From Leptolyngbya sp. FACHB-8 (GTDB lineage Bacteria > Cyanobacteriota > Cyanobacteriia > Elainellales > Elainellaceae): a stretch of DNA of 34,788 bases. The notes beneath the pieces are model-generated. The model had not been told where the DNA came from, made no database searches, and saw only the letters and a list, made by a program, of their open reading frames with translations. The position numbers and the translations under genes were made by a program. Shown in pieces: positions 1 to 6,997 of this stretch. Where the stretch lies: contig NZ_JACJOO010000014.1 in assembly GCF_014695575.1 (NCBI RefSeq), positions 1 to 34,788 on the forward strand, given 5' to 3'. Positions within the stretch are counted from its first letter, which is position 1. Each line of letters opens with the position of its first letter.

Positions 1-2
1 TG

Positions 3-194
3 TTACTCCAAGTCGGTCGAGATGTTAACCCTCTCAGTCCAGTTACTCATTTACTATCTCAAGCATCATCGGATTCCAGTATTTACTTAAATCATTCTCT
101 ACTGTGCAACGCCGTTGTTTTAGCAGATGAAAAATATAAGGAGCAAGAAAAACTAATTCTAGCGAACCACTGTAACCTGAATGGCTGTAGCTGA
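3..194 (+). CDS. possible C-terminal end of a gene cut by the window edge
   Basis: Frame 3 is open from the left edge to a TGA at 192-194, giving 63 codons without a start. The end of the translation (NAVVLADEKYKEQEKL) has a protein-like composition, and the frame stops just before the convergent diguanylate cyclase gene. I recognise no domain. An open frame of this length can occur by chance in DNA of this composition, so this is a weak call that needs the sequence to the left. Confidence 0.25.
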   Translation, partial: LLQVGRDVNPLSPVTHLLSQASSDSSIYLNHSLLCNAVVLADEKYKEQEKLILANHCNLNGCS

Positions 195-195
195 A

Positions 196-1230
196 TTACT
201 CAGTGCCAGTGGTGTAGCAATTTCGTCCCTGCAGTTTAGCAGCATATAAGGCCCGATCTGCGGCAGCAATAAGTTTTTGGGGTGACCCAGTTTTTGTAGA
301 GGCAATACTCGCAATCCCCAAACTAATGGAGACGACTGTGCTAACGTCTGAGCACGCATGGGGTATTGCCAATGCTTTTATAGCTTGCTGGATCTGCTCA
401 GCGATCGCAACTGCACCAGACAAGTGGGTATCCGGTAGAATGACCGCAAACTCCTCACCCCCATAGCGTGCAACTAGATCCGTTGCCCGTTTAACAGTTG
501 CTTGAACCACCTGGGCAATCTTAATTAAGCAAAGATCCCCCGTTTGATGACCGTAGTAATCGTTGTAGCGTTTGAAAGAGTCAATATCAAACATAATCAG
601 CGAGAGTGGTTCCTGGCTTGTTACAGAGTTTCGCCACACTTGTGCCAGATAATCATCAAACTTCCGTCGATTTGCTACGTGAGTTAAACCATCCAAGGTT
701 ACTAGTTGTTCTAATTCAGCATTGGCTGCCTGAAGAGATTGCTCTAAGCGACGGCGTTCAGTAATGTCAAAGACAAACAAGTAGTAGCCAATAATTTGGT
801 TACTGGTATCAAAGGCTGGAGTCAAACAACTACTGAGATAGACGCACTGACCATCAAGATAGGTCATTTCAAATTCAAAACTTTGAGGTTCCCCTATTAA
901 GACACGATCAATATGGCTCTTTATAGAAGCATAAGCTTTAGAACCAATGACATCCCAAACATATTTATTGAGAATGCTTTCCCGAGGCCGGTTGAAACGA
1001 ACTTCGTAAAATCGATTCACAAATTGGTAGCGTAATTCGGCATTAACAAAGGCAATACCCGCATCAATAGAGTCGAGAATCTGTTGCCGCAGTTCTTTAC
1101 TTTCACGTAAAGCAGATTCAGCCTGAAGGCGGTCTTGCTTCTCCAGTTGAAGTTGGGTCTTAGTTTGATGGAGTTCCAGAGCAAGCTGACTGACCCGTTG
1201 CTCCAACTGATAGATGTAATCAACATCCAT
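196..1230 (-). CDS. PAS-GGDEF diguanylate cyclase
   Basis: Predicted to make cyclic di-GMP from two GTP. A coiled coil fills residues 1-45, a PAS domain about 45-165 (ending in the FDITERRR linker seen in PAS proteins), and a GGDEF domain about 172-340. Catalytic features are present: LDGLTHVANRR, the metal-binding FDIDSFK at 214-220, and the active-site GGEEF at 257-261. The inhibitory I-site RATD (RxxD) lies at 248-251, five residues before GGEEF, so product feedback inhibition is expected. There is no transmembrane segment or signal peptide, so the protein should be cytoplasmic, with the PAS domain sensing a small ligand or partner. It starts at ATG without a clear ribosome binding site. 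It is transcribed alone. Confidence 0.92.
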   Translation of the reverse strand: MDVDYIYQLEQRVSQLALELHQTKTQLQLEKQDRLQAESALRESKELRQQILDSIDAGIAFVNAELRYQFVNRFYEVRFNRPRESILNKYVWDVIGSKAYASIKSHIDRVLIGEPQSFEFEMTYLDGQCVYLSSCLTPAFDTSNQIIGYYLFVFDITERRRLEQSLQAANAELEQLVTLDGLTHVANRRKFDDYLAQVWRNSVTSQEPLSLIMFDIDSFKRYNDYYGHQTGDLCLIKIAQVVQATVKRATDLVARYGGEEFAVILPDTHLSGAVAIAEQIQQAIKALAIPHACSDVSTVVSISLGIASIASTKTGSPQKLIAAADRALYAAKLQGRNCYTTGTE

Positions 1231-1435
1231 TTGTACAGCTCGTTGACACGCCGTAGATGCTCAAGCAGCAATTACCTGAGAATCTTCTATCATACCGCTC
1301 AAATCGATACTGGCGCTTCAGAGAAACAACTTCATAAGGCTGGTGGAGGCATAGCAAAAATACTGATCCTATTGCTATACTCACATCTTCTTTCTAAGAC
1401 TAAAAAACAGAAGGGTGCTTTTTAGTGGCTCTTAA

Positions 1436-1465
1436 GGGAAGTGAGGGCGATCGCTCGCACTTCCC
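1436..1465. repeat. 30-bp palindrome centred on a HIP1 site
   Basis: GGGAAGTG (1436-1443) and CACTTCCC (1458-1465) are inverted around a central GCGATCGC at 1447-1454, whose midpoint is exactly the midpoint of the palindrome. Only one interior position fails to pair and one is a G.T pair. It lies about 205 bp upstream of the diguanylate cyclase start. Confidence 0.6.
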
Positions 1466-1890
1466 CCATTGTGAAAAAAACAGTAAATTTCCTGAGAATA
1501 TATTCTGCGTAATTGCTGTTGATACTTACTGACTTTCTAAGTAGATCAACTAAATCAAACACAAAATCCAAAGCGCTACATCATCTACGCTAAGAGCAGT
1601 GTAGCGTCTTGAATCTCATACTTGTTTTCTATATGCGAAATCCACAAAAATCAACCTTTGAAAAAGTTTTAAAGCACGATTTAGTGTCAGCAATAAAGTA
1701 ATAATTCCCTTCTGAAAACATTGATTCTGTCTCAGAGATTTCAGAGGAGCTTCTTGGGCCTAACTGCAGCGTTTATTCACTTCCATACTGTTGGCAATCA
1801 AAGATAAGTTATCAAGCCTAAAAAATCATGTTGCTGGTTTCGCAGACAGCATAGCTTTTTATACAGCACTTTTCAAGTCTATGAGGCACA

Positions 1891-1939
1891 AGTTATTTTT
1901 GTGAGAGCCTCGCTCCGCGAGGCTCTCACAAAAATAACT
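1891..1939. repeat. perfect hairpin, 23-bp arms, 3-nt loop (family E)
   Basis: Arms 1891-1913 and 1917-1939 are exact reverse complements around the loop TCC. A looser outer stem (ACAGCACTTTT about 1863-1873 with AAAGCGCTGT about 1956-1965) encloses it. No clear target duplication is visible. The hairpin near 5992 has similar outer sequence (TATACAGCACT) but unrelated inner arms. Confidence 0.7.
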
Positions 1940-2075
1940 GCATTTTATTCAAGCGCAAAGCGCTGTAATTTTACGTTTAATTGAGTTGCCCGTCTTAGTA
2001 AAGATTAAATTTATTGTTTCAAGCTTACAAAGATGAATTGGTAAACTTTGAGTACTTTCAGCAAGGAATGCCGTT

Positions 2076-3016
2076 GTGAATATCTCAATTCGGCTCCTTC
2101 AAGAGAATGAGTTAGCAGAGGCTGACCATATCTTTCGGCTTGCCTTCGGCACTTTTATTGGATTGCCAAAGCCTACTGAGTTTGGCGGTAATGCCAGCTA
2201 TATTTAACCTCGGTGGCAGATTGATCCAACAGCGGCATTTGATGCTGAGGTTGATGGGCAACTGGTTGGTTCTAATATAGCCGCTTCTTGGGGTAGTGTT
2301 AGCACCTTTGGGCCGTTGACCGTCCACCCTTACTTCTGGGGGTAAGGTGTTGCTCAACGTTTAATTGAGGCGGCGATCGCTCAATTTTCCCAATGGGAAA
2401 CGCGACAGGCAGGATTATTTACTTTTCCCAATAGTTCAAAGCATCACGCGCTTTATCAGAAGTTTGGCTTCTACCCACGCTTTCTAACCTTTGTTATGGC
2501 AAAACCAATTGCGTTAAGCCAGCAGAGCTTCCCCGTAACAAAATATTCAGATCTCGATCCACAACAACAATCTCACTGTCTCAGGGAGTGTTTTCAGCTC
2601 ACCGATGCTATTTATTCTGGGCTAGATTTGTCCCGAGAAATTCAAGCCGTTCACACTCAAAATTTAGGCGACACTGTTCTTCGGGGGATGGAACAAGCCT
2701 AGTAGGTTTTGCTATTTGTCAGTGTGGAGCATCCAGCGAAGCAGGTAGCGATGCGTGTTACATCAAGTTTGGAGCAGTACACCCAGGAAAACAGGCTGGC
2801 GAACAATTTGAACAGTTACTCAATTCATGTGAAGTTTATGAAGCTACTCGATCCATGCCGCGTCTTGTTGCTGGAGTAAATACCAATCGTGATGTAGCCT
2901 ATTCCAAAATGGTCGCTCGACGTTTTCGTACGGAAATTGTAGGTTTAGTTATGCACAAGCCCAATGACCCTGGTTACAACCGCCCGGACGTTTTTGTATT
3001 AGACGATTGGCGCTAA
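2076..3016 (+). pseudogene. broken two-domain GNAT acetyltransferase
   Basis: A GTG at 2076, eight bases after an AAGGAA ribosome-binding sequence, opens a frame that reads as a GNAT protein (IRLLQENELAEADHIFRLAF...). The frame holds in-frame TAA stops at 2205-2207 and 2343-2345. The second falls inside the acetyl-CoA loop, where YFWG*GVAQRLIEAA should read like GxGxA. Reading continues through ALYQKFGFYPRF to a stop at 2700-2702, and homologous-looking sequence resumes in another frame (SLVGFAICQCG to VFVLDDWR, ending 3016), so there is also a frameshift near 2690-2700. Two stops and one shift argue against sequencing error alone. An intact but differently organised tandem-GNAT gene lies at 33296-34267. 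Confidence 0.82.
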
Positions 3017-3040
3017 TACTACGTAATGGCAATTAACTCA

Positions 3041-3081
3041 TATTTGAAGATGGAGAGTACTCCGCATCCCATCTTCAAATA
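3041..3081. repeat. imperfect hairpin after the GNAT pseudogene
   Basis: Arms of 13 bp (3041-3053 and 3069-3081) surround a 15-nt loop that contains the small palindrome GAGTACTC. It starts 24 bp after the pseudogene stop and could have served as its terminator, but there is no T-run. Confidence 0.45.
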
Positions 3082-3133
3082 TAGGCAAAGTTAAGTCATC
3101 GAGTACTACTAGTGAAAACAGAACCGAGAAGCT

Positions 3134-3952
3134 ATGAAACCAATTTCAAAGACAGCCTTTTATTGTTGTGGCGTACGAATGCAAGATGCTAAACATAATA
3201 ATCCTATATGCGGTGACATCTATGCTGAAGCCTTTATGAATGAAGATGGATTAAAAATTTTCGAAGCCTTTAAAGACGAAACAGCTCCCAATGCCTCCAA
3301 CGCCACTCGACACCGCATTATTGATGATTTCTTACGTCAAGAACTTCTCGCAAATCCTAATCTACACATTGTGATTATTGGCGCAGGATTTGATAGCCGT
3401 GCTTACCGAATTCAAGGGGGCACCTGGATAGAACTCGATGAACCGCAAGTAATTGCGTACAAGAATGAGCGCCTACCTGCTTCAAATTGCGAGAATGAGC
3501 TTCACCGCATCTCCATAGACTTTTCAAGCGAATCGCTCGAAGAGAAACTTTCCCCATTCTTAAATAATAATTCAGTGGTGGTCGTCATAGAAGGCGTTTT
3601 AATGTACTTAGAGGAGGAAGCAATCGATCAATCGCTTCAAATATTACGCCGCCTCTTTCCAACACATAAGCTTATTTGTGATCTTATGAGTAGGAACTTT
3701 TTCGAAAAATTCAGTAAATCATTTCATAAAAAGATTGCAGATGTGGGAACAACTTTTAAGTTTACTGCCGACCATCCTGAAGCAGTCTTTCTACAAAATG
3801 GCTATAGCCAAATAAAAAAGATTTCCATTATCGAAACAGCAGTAGAGCTTAAGGCAGTCAGAGTACCCAAAATTGCTTTAAAGACAGTATTACGTACTCT
3901 AGCGAGCGGCTATGCAATTTATATATTTAATCTGCCTAGTGTTCTTATCTAA
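3134..3952 (+). CDS. class I SAM-dependent methyltransferase, LCM/COG3315 family
   Basis: A 272-residue protein of the leucine carboxyl methyltransferase-like family, whose bacterial members often O-methylate small molecules or natural products. The SAM-binding motif I reads VIIGAGFDSRAYR at about residues 79-91, followed by the acidic GGTWIELDEPQV segment and the later VVVVIEGVLMYLEEE, all typical of this family. No signal peptide is present. It stands alone between the acetyltransferase pseudogene and a palindrome-rich gap, with AT-rich sequence like its surroundings, so horizontal acquisition is plausible. The substrate cannot be read from sequence. The start ATG has only a weak upstream GAGAAG. 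Confidence 0.85.
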   Translation: MKPISKTAFYCCGVRMQDAKHNNPICGDIYAEAFMNEDGLKIFEAFKDETAPNASNATRHRIIDDFLRQELLANPNLHIVIIGAGFDSRAYRIQGGTWIELDEPQVIAYKNERLPASNCENELHRISIDFSSESLEEKLSPFLNNNSVVVVIEGVLMYLEEEAIDQSLQILRRLFPTHKLICDLMSRNFFEKFSKSFHKKIADVGTTFKFTADHPEAVFLQNGYSQIKKISIIETAVELKAVRVPKIALKTVLRTLASGYAIYIFNLPSVLI

Positions 3953-4003
3953 AACTATTTCCGGCGCTTTTCAAGCCAGTTCTTAAGAAGTAGGTGATTG
4001 TAA

Positions 4004-4073
4004 TTAAATATAAGACCCAAAGGCTATGCTCTCTGCTTCACAAACGGCATATTTTTTTGGGTTTTATATTTAA
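4004..4073. repeat. inverted repeat with 18-bp arms
   Basis: Arms 4004-4021 and 4056-4073 are reverse complements apart from one G.T pair, around a 34-nt interior. Short outer arms AAGTAG (near 3988) and CTACTT (near 4085) extend the structure. It follows the methyltransferase gene by about 50 bp. Confidence 0.5.
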
Positions 4074-4297
4074 ATAGGCTGAGCTACTTATAATTACCAG
4101 TATTTTCTTGCGCCCACTTCATCTTTCAAAATCAATTTCATAAATTAGTTAGAAATGCTACAAGTAGGCGCTCATATTCAAACGTGGCACCTCACCTATA
4201 ACGACAGCGTTAAATGTAATTAAGCAGAAGAAAATTATTAAGATATAGCAGATAAAATCGGAGACCTTGCGGATCTATTCTGTCTACTTTAGTGTCC

Positions 4298-4403
4298 GCT
4301 CAAGAAGGGTGCATCCCAGTTTTGTTAATGTGGCGGGCTTCGCCCGCCACATTAACAAAACTGGGTTTTCAATCTGCAAAAGTGGGATGTACCCGCTCAA
4401 GAA
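4298..4403. mobile_element. family C palindromic MITE-like element with 9-bp target duplication
   Basis: The element proper is 4307-4394 (88 bp). Its ends are inverted repeats GGGTGCATCCCA (4307-4318) and TGGGATGTACCC (4383-4394), one mismatch. The direct repeat GCTCAAGAA directly abuts both ends (4298-4306 and 4395-4403). Inside is a perfect 24-bp-arm hairpin (4315-4338, 4342-4365) with loop TTC. The left side lacks about 21 bp that the right side has between two CCCA/TGGG copies, which looks like a deletion between short direct repeats. The element ends 37 bp before the lipoprotein start codon. No transposase is encoded. Confidence 0.78.
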
Positions 4404-4431
4404 TCTGTTGTGATTGTTTGTTAGTTCAGCT

Positions 4432-5208
4432 ATGAAAAAGATTAGCAATTTGATGGTCGTAAAGTATTTAGCTGCCTGTGTTTGTATCGCAGCAACTATG
4501 ACGTTGGTAAGTTGCAATAATAGTACGGGCTCTCAAGCAGATGCCGGCGATTCATCCCCCAGTGTAAGTGCCGCTGCTAACGAACAGGTTGAAAAAGTGA
4601 AGCCTGCAATCGGGACAGGAAATGTACAGGGGCAAGTCTTCTACAATGAAAAACTTGTTGAGAATATCGAGGTCAAACTATGTGAAACCTTCAATCAATT
4701 CGTTGGCGGCTGTGATGGGAAAAGCTATACAGCTAAAACTGGCAAAGATGGCTACTATGTCGTTAAAAACGTAGAGCCAAGGACGTACCAAGCTCTATTA
4801 ACACGTGTTTTCAATACAGATTCCTATATCTTTGCAACAACGGGAGTAGCAGGCATTAGTGCAACTGAGTACAATGTTACCGCTGATAAAACCCTCTTTA
4901 TTGATCCCACAAACCTTTTCAAGGTTGATTTGAAGCTGGTGAATCCTGCTGCTGCTGCAAAGGTTAGCGCTCAGAATTTAGAACTACGCTGGGATGCATA
5001 CCCTGATGCCGCCTATTACCGATTTAGCATCTATCCCGAAGATGTTAGTGTCACTGCCAATTACATCAATGAGCGTGTTGAGGGTACAAGCTTTGCGCTT
5101 GATCAGCTTTTACCAAAAGGTACTTATCGTTGGGTCGTTGAAGCTTACAACAGCAATGATCAAAAACTAGCAGAAAGTGCCGACGACATTAAATTTACAA
5201 TTCAGTAA
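4432..5208 (+). CDS. lipoprotein with carboxypeptidase-regulatory-like and FnIII-like domains
   Basis: Predicted membrane-anchored lipoprotein of 258 residues. It has a basic n-region (MKK), a hydrophobic stretch, and a lipobox LVSC with the modified Cys at residue 28. Then follows a low-complexity Ser/Ala linker to about 55, a beta-sandwich resembling CarboxypepD_reg/Cna-B (about 60-125; GNVQGQVFYNEKLVENIEVKL, later GKDGYYVVKNVEPRTYQALL), and a C-terminal fibronectin-III-like region (about 165-258; LELRWDAYPDAAYYRFSIY, GTYRWVVEAYN). The ATG at 4432 is chosen over an upstream in-frame TTG because it begins a canonical signal peptide. No enzymatic motif is seen; a surface or scaffold role is inference. 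Confidence 0.82.
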   Translation: MKKISNLMVVKYLAACVCIAATMTLVSCNNSTGSQADAGDSSPSVSAAANEQVEKVKPAIGTGNVQGQVFYNEKLVENIEVKLCETFNQFVGGCDGKSYTAKTGKDGYYVVKNVEPRTYQALLTRVFNTDSYIFATTGVAGISATEYNVTADKTLFIDPTNLFKVDLKLVNPAAAAKVSAQNLELRWDAYPDAAYYRFSIYPEDVSVTANYINERVEGTSFALDQLLPKGTYRWVVEAYNSNDQKLAESADDIKFTIQ

Positions 5209-5216
5209 TACAGCAT

Positions 5217-5294
5217 TTTCCAATCTAATAAGGCCTGAGGGAGGGGTATGGGACAAAGTTCCACACCCCTTCTTGTGCCCGGTTAGATGGGAAA
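5217..5294. repeat. nested inverted repeat after the lipoprotein gene, possible terminator
   Basis: Outer arms TTTCCAATCTAA (5217-5228) and TTAGATGGGAAA (5283-5294) enclose a 13-bp stem (5242-5254 with 5258-5270, loop AAA, two non-Watson-Crick positions). It begins nine bases after the lipoprotein stop. There is no poly-T tail, so it may be another palindromic element rather than a classical terminator. Confidence 0.5.
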
Positions 5295-5371
5295 GGGGTA
5301 TAGGTTCTAATATCAAATCTGTTGAAGGCTAGCTGCACGATGGCCTTTCAACACAAGCACGAATTTTAGTT

Positions 5372-5452
5372 GACCTGAGTTCACATGAAGGGCGTTTTCG
5401 AGTGGACTTCGCATATAAAAATGCACGCTTCAGCCTATTCTGAACTGAGGGT
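5372..5452. mobile_element. degraded family A palindromic element
   Basis: Both ends match family A: GACCTGAGTT at the left with AAGGGCGTTTTCGAGTG following, and CTGAACTGAGGGT at the right. The two internal hairpins are mostly deleted, leaving 81 bp against 123-124 bp for the intact copies. Orientation matches the copy at 6819. No convincing flanking duplication remains. The gap 5209-5556 holds nothing else I can support. Confidence 0.65.
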
Positions 5453-5556
5453 ATTTACGAAAGAGTCGCTCAGCTGAAGAATGCAAATAAAAGCCATTTC
5501 ACAGCTATTTCATCACGAGAATCTAATCTTAGATCAGCAACTCCCTGATCCTACTT

Positions 5557-5904
5557 ATGATGATCTCCAGGTCTACCATCGATAGCTTGAAAGCGCAATA
5601 TGCTGCAGAAGGCCGCTTTGGCCCCATGTCTGACCTGTTTTACCTGCCTGACGACATTCTGATGGAAGAGTACGATGCAGCACTCTTGGGCAGTAACCAT
5701 AGTTACTCCATGGAAGATTGTTGGCAGGAAGCCATTCGTCGAGGGCTGATTGCAGTAACAGGATCAGCTTCTGCCCAGCCAAAATTCACTATTGGCTTAT
5801 GGCAGCAGCTAAAACTTCTGAAAAACGTACTCATATCATCCACCCAAGCAACCCGAAAATTCAAAGATAGCTTGTTGCTGAGAGGAGACATGAGGGAGGG
5901 ATAA
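5557..5904 (+). CDS. unrecognised 115-residue protein
   Basis: The product is not recognised. The frame begins with two ATG codons (5557 and 5560), is soluble in character, and has an acidic N-terminal half (SDLFYLPDDILMEEYDAALLG) followed by a basic C-terminus rich in Lys, Thr and Ser. There is no signal peptide, membrane segment or known motif, and no clear ribosome binding site. It sits alone in the AT-rich left region, between palindromic repeats. The non-random N-terminal half makes a real gene more likely than not, but it could be a decayed fragment. Confidence 0.5.
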   Translation: MMISRSTIDSLKAQYAAEGRFGPMSDLFYLPDDILMEEYDAALLGSNHSYSMEDCWQEAIRRGLIAVTGSASAQPKFTIGLWQQLKLLKNVLISSTQATRKFKDSLLLRGDMREG

Positions 5905-5991
5905 AATAGAATGAGAAACCGTAGTTTTCCATTCCACTCATAGCCCTCATTCAGCAACACCAAAATAGAGAAGGCTATACAGCACTGTGTG

Positions 5992-6053
5992 AGTTGATTA
6001 AGTACAGAAGGGAGTGTGTGGTGCCACACATTCCCTTCTGTACTTAATCAACT
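5992..6053. repeat. hairpin with 30-bp arms and 2-nt loop (family E)
   Basis: Arms 5992-6021 and 6024-6053 pair at 29 of 30 positions around a TG loop. The flanks TATACAGCACT (left) and GCTATAGTGC (right) resemble the outer sequence of the 1891 hairpin. The hexamer GCTATA occurs in direct orientation on both sides (5974, 6062), a possible trace of a duplication. Confidence 0.7.
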
Positions 6054-6111
6054 TGAATACCGCTATAGTGCAACAAAGTTGAACGTAAGTATAGTGGCAA
6101 CCAAACAGCAA

Positions 6112-6157
6112 ATAAGCAGATAAATCAGGTATGGAATACCCTAACTTATCTGCTTAT
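6112..6157. repeat. imperfect inverted repeat downstream of yggT
   Basis: Left arm 6112-6132 and right arm 6136-6157 share AAGCAGATAA / TTATCTGCTT with a bulge and mismatches near the tip. It lies about 90 bp past the yggT stop. A terminator role is possible but no T-run supports it. Confidence 0.4.
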
Positions 6158-6246
6158 CTATACGGTAATAGCGAAACCTGGCAAAGACAATAGCAGCGAT
6201 TCTAGCCAGCTTTGGCTCACCATCCGCTCCTGTCTTCAGACATCTA

Positions 6247-6525
6247 TCAATAGGACGTGTAGGCAGTCATAGCCGCTGCGGAAGCAACAGCCTGAGTTAG
6301 GAACTGCAGAACAAAAATTGCCAGGATGGGAGACAAGTCAATACCCCCAATTGGGGGGATGACACGACGGAATAGATTAAGGTAGGGGTCAACCAACTGG
6401 CTCAGAGTGGTGAAGGGTTGGCTGTACCAGTTAATATTCGGGAACCAGCTCAGCAGAACCCGAATGATAATCAGAACAAAGTAAATCTGAAGAAAATACG
6501 CCAGGGAATTCGCAATCAGAGCCAT
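6247..6525 (-). CDS. yggT: YggT family (Ycf19-like) membrane protein
   Basis: A 92-residue integral membrane protein. Two hydrophobic segments (about 5-27 and 65-90) flank the family's conserved middle, WYSQPFTTLSQLVDPYLNLFRRVIPPIGGIDLSPILA. Cyanobacterial and plastid relatives (Ycf19/CCB3-like) are linked to membrane-protein or cytochrome assembly and to cell organisation, but the exact job is unsettled. Length equals the usual single YggT unit. The start is ATG without a visible Shine-Dalgarno sequence. A family B element lies 85 bp upstream, in the likely promoter region. Confidence 0.9.
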   Translation of the reverse strand: MALIANSLAYFLQIYFVLIIIRVLLSWFPNINWYSQPFTTLSQLVDPYLNLFRRVIPPIGGIDLSPILAIFVLQFLTQAVASAAAMTAYTSY

Positions 6526-6600
6526 AATCGGTTGTGCTTAAACGTTCTTTTCCAGTCTAACGAATAGATTAGCGTCATATAGGGGAAATGGGTAGTGTCC

Positions 6601-6750
6601 TAAATCTAGCAGCAATTCTCAGTATGAGCTTCAAAGCTGAGAGTTCGTGCCCGAAGGGCACGAACTCTCAGCTTTGAAGCTCGAAAATAGCCCGCCGAAG
6701 GCGGGCTATTTTCGGTTTGGATTTCAAAATGAGAATTGCTGTAAATCTAG
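6601..6750. mobile_element. family B two-hairpin element, copy 1, with 9-bp target duplication
   Basis: The element 6610-6741 (132 bp) starts with CAGCAATTCTCA and ends with its reverse complement (6730-6741). The 9-mer TAAATCTAG abuts both ends (6601-6609, 6742-6750). Inside are two perfect hairpins: 6626-6652 with 6656-6682 (27-bp arms, loop GAA) and 6682-6696 with 6700-6714 (15-bp arms, loop GAA). Its reverse complement aligns end to end with the copy at 18051, with the first hairpin conserved and the second different. No reading frame is inside. Confidence 0.88.
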
Positions 6751-6818
6751 AGATAGGGTGTGAAGAGCATGTAAAAAGGGGTACTTTGGTTATCTCAAAT
6801 TGAAGTGACACCGTTTTT

Positions 6819-6942
6819 AACCTGAGTTCGGGTTAAGGGCGTTTTCGAGTGCCGCGCGTTTCGCGGCACTCGAAAATGCTCATTTTGGCGTGCGCTTTGC
6901 GCACGCCAAAATGAGCACTGCAGCTTATCCCGAACTGAGGTT
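6819..6942. mobile_element. family A two-hairpin element, copy 1
   Basis: Outer inverted repeats 6819-6837 and 6924-6942 (AACCTGAGTTCGGGTTAAG type) pair at 17 of 19 positions. They enclose hairpin 1 (6842-6856 with 6862-6876) and hairpin 2 (6877-6895 with 6899-6917, loop TTT). It is inverted relative to the copies at 20116 and 32996. It ends 55 bp beyond the 3' end of menE. Only short T-runs flank it, so no target duplication is certain. Confidence 0.8.
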
Positions 6943-6997
6943 TTTTATGTGAAAACTGCTCAGAATGGCAGCTTCATATCAGTTTGGAGTGACCAGC

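Larger units (their letters stand above)
1231..2075. other. gene-free AT-rich stretch with palindromes
   Basis: No convincing reading frame lies here. Visible structure is a near-perfect 30-bp palindrome centred on a HIP1 octamer (1436-1465) and a 23-bp-arm hairpin at 1891-1939 (both listed separately). The rest is AT-rich and unassigned. Confidence 0.6.
3953..4431. other. gene-free stretch with two palindromic elements
   Basis: No coding frame is supported. It holds an 18-bp-arm inverted repeat (4004-4073) and the family C mobile element (4307-4394). The remaining AT-rich sequence is the likely promoter region of the lipoprotein gene. Confidence 0.6.
5905..6246. other. gene-free gap with two inverted repeats
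   Basis: Contains the 30-bp-arm hairpin 5992-6053 and a weaker inverted repeat at 6112-6157. An overlapping minus-strand frame here runs through the hairpin and shows no family features, so I do not call it. Confidence 0.55.

Noticed and set aside
5703-6029. 108-codon minus-strand frame
   Set aside because: It starts in a palindrome arm and overlaps the 115-residue plus-strand frame; no motif or ribosome binding site.
6601-6750. intrinsic terminators
   Set aside because: The hairpins lack U-tracts, have terminal inverted repeats and flanking duplications, and one copy sits upstream of two divergent genes.
6819-6942. tRNA or other cloverleaf RNA
   Set aside because: The outer stem plus hairpins looks cloverleaf-like, but there is no T-loop consensus or acceptor end, and repeated copies with terminal repeats fit a mobile element.
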